From Oscillospiraceae bacterium (lineage in GTDB: Bacteria > Bacillota > Clostridia > Oscillospirales > Oscillospiraceae), in contig JAILFJ010000129.1 in NCBI GenBank assembly GCA_024697625.1, positions 1 through 64,000 of the forward strand: DNA of 64,000 nt, written 5' to 3'. The notes beneath the pieces are model-generated. The model saw only the letters and a program-made list of their open reading frames with translations. It was not told where the DNA came from and did no database searches. Made by a program: the position numbers and the translations under genes. How positions within the stretch are numbered: the stretch's first letter is position 1; each line of letters opens with the position of its first letter. Of this stretch, positions 28,801-36,771 are shown piece after piece.

Positions 28801-31800
28801 TGATCCGCTATATATGCGCCATAGAGCGCAGTAATACTCGCCTTGTTGGTGCCGCTGCCATGTCCATTCGATACATCGCTCCAAAAGCTCAGGGTAAACT
28901 CTTTGCGATCAAAGTAGACCTTAAACGCGGTGTTTCCGTCCGGGGAAATCGTGACCTTCTCGGATTTTTCGGTATTCAAGGTCAGACCGGCTGCTTCAAG
29001 ACCGGCTGCGGTCGCAAACTGATTCAGCGTCAGAACGTTGAATTTGATATCCGCATCACTGGTCGGTAGGCCTATGGTCTCGCCGACTGTGCCGGTGCCG
29101 ACATACGTCTCGTTGGCTGCAGTTTCATGGAGCATGCGGAACTGATACTCATTCGGATTATCAGGGTTCTGCACATAATAACCGACCGTATATGTTGACG
29201 TCTCAACTGCCGTCCAGTGGGCGTACAGGGTCGGGTCATAGTCGAGAGAATCGCCGCCGGTGTAGAGGCGCAGCTCATACTCGTACTCAAAAGTCTCAGT
29301 GCTGCTGCCGGGCTTGAGCCTTGTCTCGCTTGCGGGAACAAGCGCTCCGGCAGAGTCGTAGATCTGATAACAGTTGGTGGAGGCATCTCCAGCGGCCTTG
29401 GTCCACCAGCCGTTGAAGACATAGCCGTCGGCTGTGGGGACGTCGGCGCTCGTCGGGACCTCGCCCTCGAGGATGACCTTCGGGGAGACGAAGGCAAGGC
29501 TCTGGCCGCCCGCCTGCGCCTTGTTGACGTCAAAGTGCAGCCAGTGCGCCTGCGGGCAGTAGGGGTAAAGGCTGATGTCTCGGCTGATGTCCTCCGGCTG
29601 GAAGGGCTTCGGCTTGCCGGTGTTCTGGTCCAGATCATAAAGATCCTCCGTCCAGTAGGAGAAGGTCAGATACTGGCCGGTCTTCTTCTGGACCACGACA
29701 TAGGAGGCCTTGTTTGCCGCGTTTTCCACGCCGTTGGGGTCAACACGCGTACCGGTTCTGTACGTGATCTGATTATAGATGTTCTCGTCCTGGTCGTTGA
29801 AGAGGATATGGTACTGGGCATTATTTTCGTCCGTAAAGCTCGCCGTGACCTCGATCTCCTTCATGCCGCGCTGGGTATTGGGCACGATGATCTTCCCGTT
29901 GGCATCCATAAAGGGGGTGTTTTGCGGCGCGGCCGCGTTGTAGGTATAGCTGAAATCGGAGTAGTCGGCGTCAGTGCCCTCCATGCCCTTCCAGATCCAC
30001 TTTTCAAATACGCGGCCGAATTCGGAGGGGGCCACCGGCTCGACCAGCACATCGCCGTCAAAGACGGTCTGGCGAAGCTGGGTATACTCCTTTTGCTCCG
30101 GGCTCAAAAATTTAAATATGTAGCCGCGCTGGTCAGAGGAGACCACGTAAACAGAGAAGCTTGCGCTCTCAAATTCCACAGCGCCGTCAACGGCATTCGC
30201 CGCGAGGGCTTCCGCGCCGCTCTCGGCAAAGTGGACGACGTTGACCGCGTCCCCGTCCTGAACATCCTCGTTCAGCAGGCGGACAGAAACCGCCACTGGC
30301 CTGATCGGCTCGCAGTGATCGCCCGTAGCCGGGTCGATGAGCGAAATGTCAAACGCGTGGGCAAAGGCGAAAACCGCGGCCTCCTTGCCCAGCGTCTCGG
30401 CAGCCTGGTTTACATAATTCTGATATTCTTCTGTGTCAGCCGCAAGCTCCGAAACCTCGAGCTGCGCGTCCATCGGCACGCCGCTGTCGTTGTCGTAAGT
30501 CACGGCGACAAGATAGTCGTTCCCGTCGGAGGCGGTGATGATCTGGGTGACCGTCACCTCGACGACAACATAGACGCTGAACTCATTGCTGGCGAAGCTG
30601 ACGGTGTTGCCAGCGGTCTTGCTGTCGAGGGCTTCCACCTTCTGCCCGTCAGAGGCGAAGTGTACAACCCGCAGCTCGTCGGCGGTTTCCTGGTCCAGCA
30701 GTTCAATGCTGATCTCCACGTCACCGTTCAGGTTGTGGTAGACCGTACCGTCCTTCTCAAAGGAGATATCAAAGGCCTTAGCGATTTTGACCGCCTTTTC
30801 CGCTTTACCGAGTGCCTCGGCCGTTTCGGCAAGGTAGCCCTCGCTCTCCTCGGCGGTAAGCTCGGTGACCTTCAGCTCCACGTCCTCCGGCAGGCCGGTG
30901 TCGGGGCCGTAGGTTGCGGTGATGTGCCAGGTTTCACCCTCGCTGTCCTTATAATAGGTTTCGACGGTATAGCGCAGCACAACATAGACAGAGAATCCGT
31001 CTGTCTCAAACTCGATGGTGTCGCCAAGGACCGTTGTGCCAAGGACGACCGGCTTATCGGCATAGGGGTTCACAGCCTGTGTTCTTCTTGCGGACTTGCT
31101 GTTCGCGGAGAAGACGTTGGCCACAGGGGCGCTCTCAAAGTGGACAATGCTGACCGCGTCGTCGGTTCCCAGTTCTTCCTGCAGCAGGCGGATGGAAACT
31201 TTCAGGTCCTGACTCGGCTGATAGTGCTCCCCGCTCTCCGGGTTCACAAGGCGGATGTCCAGGGCATGGGCGGACGCCAAAGTTCCGGCGTCCTTGTTCA
31301 GGGCTCCGGCTGCTCTCTCGACATAGCTGTCATATTCCGCTGTTCCTTCCGCGAGCTCCGTGACAACAAGCTCGGCGTTCTCCGGGATCTCGGCCTCCGG
31401 CGGGCATACTACCGTAACCTCATAGCCTAAGTTATCCGTGGCTGTCAGGGTTCTGCTTTCAGGCTTCTCCTCTGCTCTATTCTCGGGTTCCGGTTCTTCC
31501 TTTACCGGGACCGTGACGCAGAAGGCAAGAATGTTCTTCGCCGAGAAGACCACCGAGTCACCGTAGAAGTAGGGGGCGCTCACAGGTACCGCGGTGCCTT
31601 CAGCGGTGACGCTCCAGACCGCCGGCTCCGCGCCGTTCTGCACGGCCTCGGCGATGGCGGGGTCAGAGAGGGTCACAGTCACTAGAGTCTCGGGCAGGAA
31701 GGATATTCCGTTTATGTCGGTCAGGCTGAGATTCACTGCGGCGATCGTCTCACCCTCAAGGCCGGCCGGTACATCGGCTGCAGCGTCGGCCTGAAGGAAG

Positions 31801-32912
31801 ACGCTGCCGGAGAAGGGACCGGTTACCGTCACGGCAGTGCCGTTCTCTGTCTTTGCGTTCAGGTTCCGCAGGCCCTGCTGTCCGGACAGGAGGAAGCGGA
31901 AGCGGGAGGCCGCTTCGGTGAATTTTACGGTCCCCAGAACAGTAGTATCCAGCAGGCCGGCGGTCTGGAAGCGGATGGGTTCCGTGTACTCGTTCTCGGT
32001 ATAGGCCAGCCATTCGGATCTGACGCTGAAGTCTCCGAGGATGCCGACGTCTCCCTCTCTGCCGGTGCCGTCATAGGCTTCGTCAGAGTAAGCGAGGAAG
32101 GCTTTTCCGTCCAGGGCGGCGCGGAGCAGGCCCTCGGATGCCACCGTGACCTGCAGCTCCTCTTCCGGCACATAGGCTGTGCCGTCCGGGTACCGGAGCT
32201 CCGCCTCCAGCAGGAAGAGTGCGACTTCAGGATGGGTCTCCGCCTCGGCGAATCCAACAAATCTGGCCTGAGCCGTCACAGTCTCCGGCATGGAGCCGGT
32301 AATCTCAACGGTCACGCTGTCGTTTTTGGCGCTGAATTCCGGAATTCTGCCATAGAGCCGATTCCACATGGTGCTGCTCCAAAGGATGGGCTCGACAGGA
32401 TTCTGATTCTCATCAGCTACCGGCAGTCTTGCAGCCTGAACCGTGAGCGTACGGTACGGGAGCTCCTCTTCCTCCTCAGGCGCCACGACCTGCTCTTCCT
32501 CTTCGGGGGCCTCGGGCAGCTCTTCGGGCAGAGCCTCGGGCGCGGGCTCCTCCCCCTCGGGCGCTTCTTCAGGAAGATCCTCGGCAGGCTCTTCCGCAGG
32601 CGCAGCCGGCTCCGGCACAGGGAGTTCTTCGGGCAGTTCCGGCGCCTCAGGCAGTGCCCGTTCAGGTGCATCGGCCGGTGCCGGGCTCTCCGGATCTTTC
32701 GGAGCGACGACAGCCTCCGGCATCTCCTTTGCCGGCTTTGCAGACGCCGGTGCGTCAGACGTCTGGTCTGCCGCTTCATAAACCTGGCTGACCGGTATTT
32801 CCCCGCTCTCCTCCGGCGCGTACTCCGCTCCGGCGGCAGGGACGACCAGCGACAGGACCATGGACATCACCAGGGCCATGCTCGTCAGTTTGTTCAGAAG
32901 TTGTTTGGTCAT
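19836..32912 (-). CDS. Giant secreted surface protein (InlB-B repeats, beta-helix, SpaA-like end)
   Basis: A single open frame of 4358 codons, about a fifth of the window. Order of parts: signal peptide (1-29, cleavage after AGA); Pro/Glu/Ala-rich disordered stretch (about 30-150); an unassigned beta-rich region (150-480); three related modules of about 140 residues ending in FSVYVV (about 490-645, 646-785, 786-925); a very long array of InlB B-type (Flg_new) repeats with W-rich spacers such as LYAHWT and LYAQY (about 940-3490); two right-handed beta-helix stretches rich in GG and N ladders (about 3500-3760 and 3860-4060, with TMNGGLITGC and TGGTITGN); and a SpaA/Cna-B-like domain (about 4225-4310). 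It stops at ALKANS with no LPXTG, membrane segment, or SLH domain. AAGGAG precedes the ATG. Likely an adhesin or matrix protein; the role is inference. Confidence 0.88.
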   Translation of the reverse strand: MTKQLLNKLTSMALVMSMVLSLVVPAAGAEYAPEESGEIPVSQVYEAADQTSDAPASAKPAKEMPEAVVAPKDPESPAPADAPERALPEAPELPEELPVPEPAAPAEEPAEDLPEEAPEGEEPAPEALPEELPEAPEEEEQVVAPEEEEELPYRTLTVQAARLPVADENQNPVEPILWSSTMWNRLYGRIPEFSAKNDSVTVEITGSMPETVTAQARFVGFAEAETHPEVALFLLEAELRYPDGTAYVPEEELQVTVASEGLLRAALDGKAFLAYSDEAYDGTGREGDVGILGDFSVRSEWLAYTENEYTEPIRFQTAGLLDTTVLGTVKFTEAASRFRFLLSGQQGLRNLNAKTENGTAVTVTGPFSGSVFLQADAAADVPAGLEGETIAAVNLSLTDINGISFLPETLVTVTLSDPAIAEAVQNGAEPAVWSVTAEGTAVPVSAPYFYGDSVVFSAKNILAFCVTVPVKEEPEPENRAEEKPESRTLTATDNLGYEVTVVCPPEAEIPENAELVVTELAEGTAEYDSYVERAAGALNKDAGTLASAHALDIRLVNPESGEHYQPSQDLKVSIRLLQEELGTDDAVSIVHFESAPVANVFSANSKSARRTQAVNPYADKPVVLGTTVLGDTIEFETDGFSVYVVLRYTVETYYKDSEGETWHITATYGPDTGLPEDVELKVTELTAEESEGYLAETAEALGKAEKAVKIAKAFDISFEKDGTVYHNLNGDVEISIELLDQETADELRVVHFASDGQKVEALDSKTAGNTVSFASNEFSVYVVVEVTVTQIITASDGNDYLVAVTYDNDSGVPMDAQLEVSELAADTEEYQNYVNQAAETLGKEAAVFAFAHAFDISLIDPATGDHCEPIRPVAVSVRLLNEDVQDGDAVNVVHFAESGAEALAANAVDGAVEFESASFSVYVVSSDQRGYIFKFLSPEQKEYTQLRQTVFDGDVLVEPVAPSEFGRVFEKWIWKGMEGTDADYSDFSYTYNAAAPQNTPFMDANGKIIVPNTQRGMKEIEVTASFTDENNAQYHILFNDQDENIYNQITYRTGTRVDPNGVENAANKASYVVVQKKTGQYLTFSYWTEDLYDLDQNTGKPKPFQPEDISRDISLYPYCPQAHWLHFDVNKAQAGGQSLAFVSPKVILEGEVPTSADVPTADGYVFNGWWTKAAGDASTNCYQIYDSAGALVPASETRLKPGSSTETFEYEYELRLYTGGDSLDYDPTLYAHWTAVETSTYTVGYYVQNPDNPNEYQFRMLHETAANETYVGTGTVGETIGLPTSDADIKFNVLTLNQFATAAGLEAAGLTLNTEKSEKVTISPDGNTAFKVYFDRKEFTLSFWSDVSNGHGSGTNKASITALYGAYIADQWPKNKNDGVQWLFCTDTNSNKMTIFTMPAENIEFTDNGVSTGRSWERLVHLQNIADDLYGDSNNAYTDTRTTAAGGTYQYNYQYLSMQIYANVSTMIQIPGFDLVQIVGSNQQASNANINSAKNKTWVKAGETAPYSTNGLSVTNDGDEVLYFYRKNNNTGQADLYFKRHTQPLTIRYKVDGRWATDITLANTSMPGATVVSDGSGLKWDSVKFDSDLSNYLYDYTSDHANLGMIKDAETWWFWDEGLTQAAQPSDIAKMPDRPIVLYMGLRTRFAVNIDPQGGEMDGMTQSTWFNVGKDESVAEYTISRDYVAWNEMYESKSAIPESTKLYKYVYNTRTNNDGTRSAKYVEMTAEERADDSITAYVYYPGLWQFQYWYEEGHPNTPFDFVTPPNRPITILAKWVHAGTYSIVYNADNGGKSYRIPKDPELYLEGSQAVIKASVDQPGDKQFRFWATAAQTGDSMTLPSGVEKFLPNERLTIDVKYTPGQLEQTERTITLYAWYEGGAFTSDSFADYEFYLPESNGTWLDGQPEGEENIPYYKQTISPGETLIMPVLPTGTEAPTGIFIGWYEEPEFKTRFTGFGEISTPINTKLYARYAEVHTVTYKELATTSNPNPRTISVQTYFDGELLSTLGVEFTTTSDQYVAWWAGDNNINYAYMGKGVELSNKGTGYDSASDEVKKGRVKGDIVLTPVTENVYNLSFDAQGGSYVAPIEMPHDYTRWVAEPLTTRDAFRFDGWFTAPAGQTNDVYPGVEGGVQYKFDKPLTTWAADPDGDSSTTTEIDLTRNNPLRLYAHWTPTGDPIPTTVKINYWIQNTDRTGYFLWDSETVSEHGKGSKAGEKIAVNELYELTDAQKSTAKIAGYETFPDNDSNTDDQSYFVLSSANSGEDDDFVSYKTEESKTAAEGGVTTLNVYFNRKLYTLIFQPDGSVTKNQKVGEYETRSWGNYYYDHDAETNVTYSADGKIAGNESYSIANTWLGADVSSLWPANATVNSTSYSYTAPSNYTSGWETYYYRDKQKASFDATLYFTGWTEYNGTSTTDKTNTFNNVAASQAYVGKTLLPNAAQTTYTLRGQYQADTNPATNKVTVHYMLLTPGKAGASLDDYYEAPDYEQTIYGISGNPSSYSAATWNTIYSQATPIDGYTREDGKSRGEVISGGSVTYYPLYTYHLPADVYYHRFGSWGNLLYAEIFLEQNQHNGNSTNGDGNHLAGRGVREGQYSLWYSYLVTGIILRPYYLSNTDTAYIFRPGELTHNTLTARGAMSVTDLKAMLEENKTLTGWDQVVKNEDTTHVYLYHTMQCYPLTLMSAETGGTLKTATVQYSKYLTNEDGTLGYIRQADGLNYTPPAVPGRSFAYWSQSKDSTAAWEGVMPNQPFILWAHYEDTKVTVTALGVQANGSLRRGTDAAKTIVRDANGLPASWEDDGDENPDTKDFVSEKKAYGTRFQEFELPIPSLESGEIFYGWKRVENGKMVGGYLSNTQTITGDITVAPDITVNKGGVLAYYANGATNEGLTTETKYGEDGFLFEEGNYYFGATAKAKFGTVSGGTLSATNLALKKGEFEFVCWNTKADGGGDSYYPGDAVTLPNTGEVKLYAQYSNKREITLVYHINVPSDYLSDTSVDQNEPGFVKLPLENAFNLDMVDVGLNGKTDKTGIEREDTHNNEKVLKIIFKDYLEDSVKYPNSEYPCSQDSEGNAFTLYCPGHTFLHWNTFRDGSDETALRTDKVRINTLGKDANGEIHLYAQWESVVLTVQVYEVIPNHLEDQFRLRAVSNTGSATHIDAEGHSSTVTTDVNTWGNPYNSFLKSNSDRSESAINTAVAWYMADVRHGVDPKDTYLKTVLYSPDPAVNETEIRFVRFDSTNNVWQYATTENETEVTNVPDGDWKNFNLGDELKIYYQRPQYMVYFNYNGGTDADGAEYIGESAETKFTGSNTAEMKVISEGITRNGFVLVGWNMTTKLADLAKDDPLPTGNAFYAVDPDDSANNAVIPLTKSGSGETLRFDAGSGTTMRLYQAYTDSQNAGSIMYAVWRVTPWVCQFTDGGTLLYYNSGTDRNPVYVQAKFSSIKAAYNAMGKLYSRSETEGNYTYTPYSAKFADADGKDTRLEMLVREYVLQSGEDFIWGTNANTYYKLTWTTEPAVLAQDGPCVIQRGAYGTNHNLGYCHMTLKDITFDNNGKGSSDGGIWDLKYNNTTGKSVLILESGSTLQNAVASGHGGAVDVENGELIMNDGALIQNCDGNTLGGGAVYLHTKASFVMNGGRITDCKSARGGAVYCSADNASFTMNGGLITGCSAEGHGSVIYTENHVTVTLTGGTITGNTVSDTYRAFYLGGADCRMHISGNPVIYDNVTSSGQQRNIDISSVTANTVTKIITVNGALSADSRIGVYAPTGHDAKGQDFGNYLDGISKDNFDIFKNDKNIYLVGMDGGSNKLVWGPVICKIVETKTEGENTVKVEHVFSTLNAAVAYARANGNGAAMSATNPVKIEMLVDYEIPETDSVTLGEYTVTVNGTQKTGTDNIILTTAPTNATYTGETFLFRADVNSVVARTTTDSDAIAILVRGYDSASLFTVSGSAKLELTNITMDGNKASYQPEVDGGIVNVQAGTLNIQSGATMRNSSLGSAVNNGITTKYSGGAVYVAGGSIVNMTGGTITGNSASANGAGIYLAPYSLLKLSGGPSFGGPDQTIDGTLGNYVLKTSGDTGFNNPTNGGKEYPNGTSGNYLVRQDIYIAGYLGETSGSPNPATSLYVTGALTDPLNSTNKMQAGSIWVWAQIPNPVDENNHYQQLKQFAVFTDTLLENDRESSLKAFRNAAPDEITENGTDSYLTGTIEGELTVPDNSPYAGYIYWTGISGYRKVVLRKVDTNYTSVAGATFNLYKGNSSSIYVWKDRNDKTKTLVMGKDPASGKENLTSLASGMIWTGELPYGTYYLQETSAPNTANVGKWFCLIVDETGLYMSRKGYTETEVYIGTAKTGKEAALADAEALKANS

Positions 32913-33000
32913 TTGACTCTTTCTCCTTATTCTCCAGACTGGGCCTTCGCGGTGGGCTCAGTATGCCGTAAAGACACCTATCATAACGCATTATTACATT

Positions 33001-33014
33001 TTGTAATTTTACAA
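33001..33014. promoter_or_regulatory. Dyad TTGTAA-TT-TTACAA between divergent genes
   Basis: Two inverted 6-base arms spaced by 2 bases lie 89 bases before the giant gene and 144 before the small gene at 33158. Each arm could act as a -35 box for one direction: on the minus strand TTACAA-17-TGATAG, on the plus strand TTACAA-17-TATGAA. A shared operator or divergent promoter core is a guess. Confidence 0.35.
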
Positions 33015-33157
33015 CAAATCGAGTGATTAAATATGAATATTATATGAACAGGCACTTAAGATTTTCCTAAGATCTGGAAATCCACTCTTGCAATTATAAT
33101 AAATATAAAGGATAATAAGGCATCAGTTCAGAAGCAGGAAAGGAGCCGATATATACG

Positions 33158-33484
33158 ATGCTGCAGCCAGATGACGTGATGAAAACCTCTGATGAGGACT
33201 GGGAGCGCTTTAAGGAAGAGGCAAAGAAGGACCCGCTGTATTACAGCGGTCCGGGTGATCTGCTGGACACGGCAGAAGGGCGGGCAAAGTTCTGCCGTTT
33301 GAACGAGACAGGTGTGTTTCGCAAGCCGGATCCGGACTTTCCCAGTCATAAGATCTGGGTCTTCAACCTGCAGGGTCAAGGCATGACTGTAAAAAAGCGC
33401 AGCCGTGTAGACCCTGCGCTGATGGAGGATATCGACTACGACGCCGACGGAAACGAGACCGGGAGAAGTTACGAACCGGCATAA
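33158..33484 (+). CDS. Small acidic protein of unknown function
   Basis: I do not recognise this 108-aa protein. It is hydrophilic, with no signal peptide or membrane segment, rich in Asp, Glu and Lys, and ends DYDADGNETGRSYEPA. Support for being real: a strong AAAGGAG ribosome site before the ATG, a TATAAT at 33095-33100 with a poor -35, and a stop codon placed exactly at the base of a 16-bp terminator. It is divergent from the giant surface protein gene and convergent with the HerA-like ATPase gene. It is probably cytoplasmic. Confidence 0.65.
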   Translation: MLQPDDVMKTSDEDWERFKEEAKKDPLYYSGPGDLLDTAEGRAKFCRLNETGVFRKPDPDFPSHKIWVFNLQGQGMTVKKRSRVDPALMEDIDYDADGNETGRSYEPA

Positions 33485-33517
33485 GAGAAAGCCCGCTGAG
33501 TGCGGGCTTTCTCTTAT
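33481..33517. terminator. Convergent terminator, 16-bp stem
   Basis: ATAAGAGAAAGCCCGC (33481-33496) pairs perfectly with 33502-33517 around a 5-base loop; the stop codon of the small gene lies inside the stem. It serves the genes converging from both sides. Confidence 0.85.
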
Positions 33518-33543
33518 GCTGTGTATGCAGGTTTTCTGTACGG

Positions 33544-35211
33544 TTATTTGATATTGCCAAAGAGGCCGCGGATAATGGAGCTGCTGCCGTTACGCATGAC
33601 GGAACTCAGCGCGTTGGTGGCCGCGCGTTTGGCGATGGTCTTTGCGTCGGTCTTTTTCCCACCCAGAACGGTGTTCACAAGGTTGGTGCTGACTGAGCGC
33701 ATGACCGAGGAGGTCGCTGCAGCGGTGGCTTTCTCGATGGTTTTCTTCTTTCTCTCGGCTTCCTTCTGGGCCGCTTTTTCCGCAGCTGCGGCTTCTTTTT
33801 CAGCCTGCTTCTGTGCGGCAGCGGCTTCTTTCTCCAATGCCTTCAGTGCAGCGGCCTCTTCCTTCTGACGGATCTTCTCAGCCTCGGCTTCCGCTGCTTC
33901 CCGGATTCGCTGCGCTTCCAGTTCTTCATTTGCTTTTGTGATGATTTCGAATGCAGATTCACGGTCATAGCTCTCGCGGTATTTGACCTCAAACTCGTCA
34001 CTGAGAATATAGGTGTTTACGACGTTGGCATCCGCGATGCCCATCAGGCTCTCGGGAGGCAGCACGAAGCCTCTCTCCACAATGCTCGGGATGCCTTCTT
34101 CGTCCAGGAAGCTGATCAGCGCTTCGCCTACTCCGAGCTCCTGCAGTGCAGTTTCCGTGTTAAAGGCAGGATTCACACGGAAGCCCTTCGCGGCAGCACG
34201 GACGGCCTTCAGCTCTGCAGGAGTATAGGCGCGCAGGGCGTGCTGAACGCGGTTGGAGAGCTGCGCCAGGACTTCGTTCGGGATATCGGAGGGACTCTGG
34301 CTGACAAAGTAGATTCCTACGCCTTTGGACCGGATCAGCTTCACAACCTGGACGATCTTCTGAACCAGTGCCTTCGGGCAGTCGGTAAAGAGCAGATGTG
34401 CCTCATCGAAGAAGAAAATCATCCTCGGCTTCTCGAGGTCACCGACCTCCGGAAGCTTCTCGAAAAGATCGGTCATCATCCAGAGCAGGAAGATCGCATA
34501 GACCGTTGGGCTCTGGATCAGACGCTTCGAGGAAAGAATGTTGATATATCCCTTGCCTTCCCTGCCGGTGCGCATCCAGTCCCGGATGTCGAGCTCAGGC
34601 TCGCCAAAGAACTGCTCGCCGCCCTCCTCTTCAAAGGCCAGCAGGGCACGCTGAATGGCGCCGATGCTTGCCGCCGAGACGTTTCCGTACATGGTGGTGA
34701 ACTCCGCACGGTTGTCGCCGACGAACTGCAGCATGGCCCGGAGATCCTTCAGATCAAGCAGCAGCAGACCGTGATCATCCGCCACACGGAAGACGATATT
34801 CAGCACGCCGGTCTGAATCTCTGTCAGGCCCAGAAGCCGCGCAAGCAGTGTGGGTCCCATGGAGGAGACCGTCACGCGCACCGGATGTCCGGTTTCGCCG
34901 AAGATGTCCCAGAAGCGGGTCGGAAAGCTCTGGTATTGGAAGCTGTCCCCAATGCCAAAGCGGGCAATCCGCTCCTGCATATTCGCCGAATCCGTCCCGG
35001 CTGCACACATGCCGGAGAGGTCGCCCTTTACGTCCGCGAGGAAAACCGGAACCCCCAATGCGGAGAATGACTCTGCCAGGACCTTCATCGTAACCGTTTT
35101 TCCGGTGCCGGTGGCGCCGGCGATCAGACCGTGGCGGTTCGCCATGGACGGCAGAAGGCAAAGCTCCTTTTCTCCTGACTTAGCAAGAAAAATCTTTCCG
35201 TCTTTGATCAT
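33544..35211 (-). CDS. HerA-like ATPase, DUF853 family
   Basis: A 555-aa FtsK/HerA-clade ATPase. Walker A is GATGTGKT near residue 32, Walker B is [12 protein letters not shown] near 265, and [10 protein letters not shown] near 305 is the conserved arginine-proximal segment of DUF853 proteins. Residues about 405-490 form an Ala/Glu/Lys-rich coiled coil with repeats like EKEAAAA, followed by a Ser/Asn-rich tail. HerA proteins pump or clear DNA, but the role of the DUF853 subgroup is not established; no NurA nuclease is nearby. GGGAG precedes the ATG. It has a promoter at 35272-35300 and a small hairpin, TGCTGC/GCAGCA, in its leader just before the ribosome site. Confidence 0.9.
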   Translation of the reverse strand: MIKDGKIFLAKSGEKELCLLPSMANRHGLIAGATGTGKTVTMKVLAESFSALGVPVFLADVKGDLSGMCAAGTDSANMQERIARFGIGDSFQYQSFPTRFWDIFGETGHPVRVTVSSMGPTLLARLLGLTEIQTGVLNIVFRVADDHGLLLLDLKDLRAMLQFVGDNRAEFTTMYGNVSAASIGAIQRALLAFEEEGGEQFFGEPELDIRDWMRTGREGKGYINILSSKRLIQSPTVYAIFLLWMMTDLFEKLPEVGDLEKPRMIFFFDEAHLLFTDCPKALVQKIVQVVKLIRSKGVGIYFVSQSPSDIPNEVLAQLSNRVQHALRAYTPAELKAVRAAAKGFRVNPAFNTETALQELGVGEALISFLDEEGIPSIVERGFVLPPESLMGIADANVVNTYILSDEFEVKYRESYDRESAFEIITKANEELEAQRIREAAEAEAEKIRQKEEAAALKALEKEAAAAQKQAEKEAAAAEKAAQKEAERKKKTIEKATAAATSSVMRSVSTNLVNTVLGGKKTDAKTIAKRAATNALSSVMRNGSSSIIRGLFGNIK

Positions 35212-35271
35212 AGATTTTTTCTCCCATCTGCTGCTTGTGCAGCACAGTTTTTTTACGAATTCTGTAAAGAC

Positions 35272-35300
35272 ATCATATCACAGCTTTTTGTTCAAAACAA
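35272..35300 (-). promoter_or_regulatory. Promoter of the HerA-like ATPase gene
   Basis: On the minus strand, TTGTTT (35295-35300) and TATGAT (35272-35277) are 17 bp apart, in the 138-base gap after murF. Confidence 0.5.
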
Positions 35301-35349
35301 CAGAAAAAGTATTTTTTGGAGAAAAAAGTGTACGGCAGGGTGAGAACTG

Positions 35350-36696
35350 TCACATCTCGCGGATCGCTGCAGAGACGAACTCATAGTGCGATCCCTTCGA
35401 GGCTTTTACGAGGATGCAGTCCCCTTCCCGAAGTTCCTTCCGCAGCGCGTCAATAAGCGCCTCCCGGGTCTCGAAGCGTTTTCCGATCCCTCCCGCACCG
35501 CGGCAGAGCGCCTCCGAATACAGTCCGCTGGTGAGGATCAGCTCCACGCCCTTCTCCAGGGCATAGAGTCCGACCTCCTCATGCATCGGGACACTGTTCT
35601 CCCCCTGTTCCAGCATGTCCCCGAGAATACATACGTGGCGTTTCCCCGGCAGGAGCACGAGGGAGTCTATCGCGCATCTGACGGAGTCCGGATTGGCATT
35701 ATAGCTGTCGTCAAAGAGTGTGACGGAAGCCGTACGGATGACATCCCCCCGTCTGCTGACATTCCGAAAGGCTGCAATCCCTGCGCGTATTTGCTCATCA
35801 CTCAGACCGAACAGCATTCCGACGGTCGCTGCAGAAAGCGCTGCATAGACCACGTGCCTGCCAAAGGCCGGGATCCGGACAGAGATGTGGCGAAGGCCGC
35901 ATACGATCTCACAGCAGGTATCCGTCTCTTCCGTACGAACCTGTTCGGCACGGACGTCACAGTTCTCTCCGAAGCCGTAAGTGATTTTCCGCTGCATGCA
36001 CTGCAGCTCTGCAAGCAGGGTATCGTCACCGTTCACGATCACCGGTGCGGTGTCCGGCAGATCTTCCAGCATCTCGGTTTTCGCCCGAAGGACGCCCTCC
36101 AGGTCATGCAGAAACTCAAGATGCGCATGTCCAATGACGGTAAAGACCGCCGCCGTCGGTCTTACCATCCGGGAGAGCAACGACATCTCGCCGAAATCGG
36201 AGATCCCCATCTCGATCACCGCCGCCTCGTGCCGGTGTTCCAGACGGGACAGCATCATCGGGATTCCGATCCGGTTATTCAGGTTTCCCTCCGTGCGCAG
36301 CGTACGGAAGCGCTGCTCCAGCACGGCCGCGATCATCTCTTTGGCAGTTGTCTTGCCGACACTGCCCGTGACGCCGACTACCGGGAGGTCGAATTCCGCC
36401 CGATAAGCCTCTGCGAGCTTTTCGATCGCTGCCTGTACATCCGGGACCAGAATCAGCGTGCCGGTTTCCCCCTCGGGAGTATATTCCGCAAGACAGCACG
36501 CTGCGCCGTTTAGAAAAGCAGCGTGGATATAGTCATGGCCGTCTGCGTGTTCGCCGCGGTATGCAGCGAAGAGGTCCCCTTCCTCGACCGCACGGCTGTC
36601 AATCACGATATGCCGCAGTTCTCTGTCATTATTCAGAACTCCGGCGATCTCTCCTCCGACGAGCTCCGCGGCCTTTGTCACTGTCATTCCTTCCAA
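35350..36696 (-). CDS. murF: UDP-N-acetylmuramoyl-tripeptide--D-alanyl-D-alanine ligase
   Basis: MurF adds D-Ala-D-Ala to the UDP-MurNAc tripeptide, the last cytoplasmic step of the peptidoglycan precursor pathway. The 448-aa protein shows the three-domain Mur ligase layout: N-terminal domain with IDSRAVEEGDLFAA (about 31-44), central ATPase with GVTGSVGKTTAKEM (about 107-120) and GHAHLEFL, and C-terminal domain after FDDSYNANPDS (about 325-335). The start is a TTG at 36696, nine bases after GAGGGG; an ATG three codons on has its GGAAGG too close to work. It lies 75 bases after rfbA on the same strand and may share its transcript. Confidence 0.95.
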   Translation of the reverse strand: MEGMTVTKAAELVGGEIAGVLNNDRELRHIVIDSRAVEEGDLFAAYRGEHADGHDYIHAAFLNGAACCLAEYTPEGETGTLILVPDVQAAIEKLAEAYRAEFDLPVVGVTGSVGKTTAKEMIAAVLEQRFRTLRTEGNLNNRIGIPMMLSRLEHRHEAAVIEMGISDFGEMSLLSRMVRPTAAVFTVIGHAHLEFLHDLEGVLRAKTEMLEDLPDTAPVIVNGDDTLLAELQCMQRKITYGFGENCDVRAEQVRTEETDTCCEIVCGLRHISVRIPAFGRHVVYAALSAATVGMLFGLSDEQIRAGIAAFRNVSRRGDVIRTASVTLFDDSYNANPDSVRCAIDSLVLLPGKRHVCILGDMLEQGENSVPMHEEVGLYALEKGVELILTSGLYSEALCRGAGGIGKRFETREALIDALRKELREGDCILVKASKGSHYEFVSAAIREM

Positions 36697-36771
36697 GCTT
36701 CTGTTCCCCTCTCCATGAATTGTTTACACACAGGATTCCGGGATACGTCATTCCGATTCACTTCCGTGTAC

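Noticed and set aside
32443..32781. Serine/glycine-rich frame on the plus strand
   Set aside because: It is the mirror of the Pro/Glu/Ala-rich segment of the giant protein; low-complexity DNA is open in several frames. The serine-rich frame at 14831-15118 is the same effect opposite the acidic spacer of the lysozyme-like protein.
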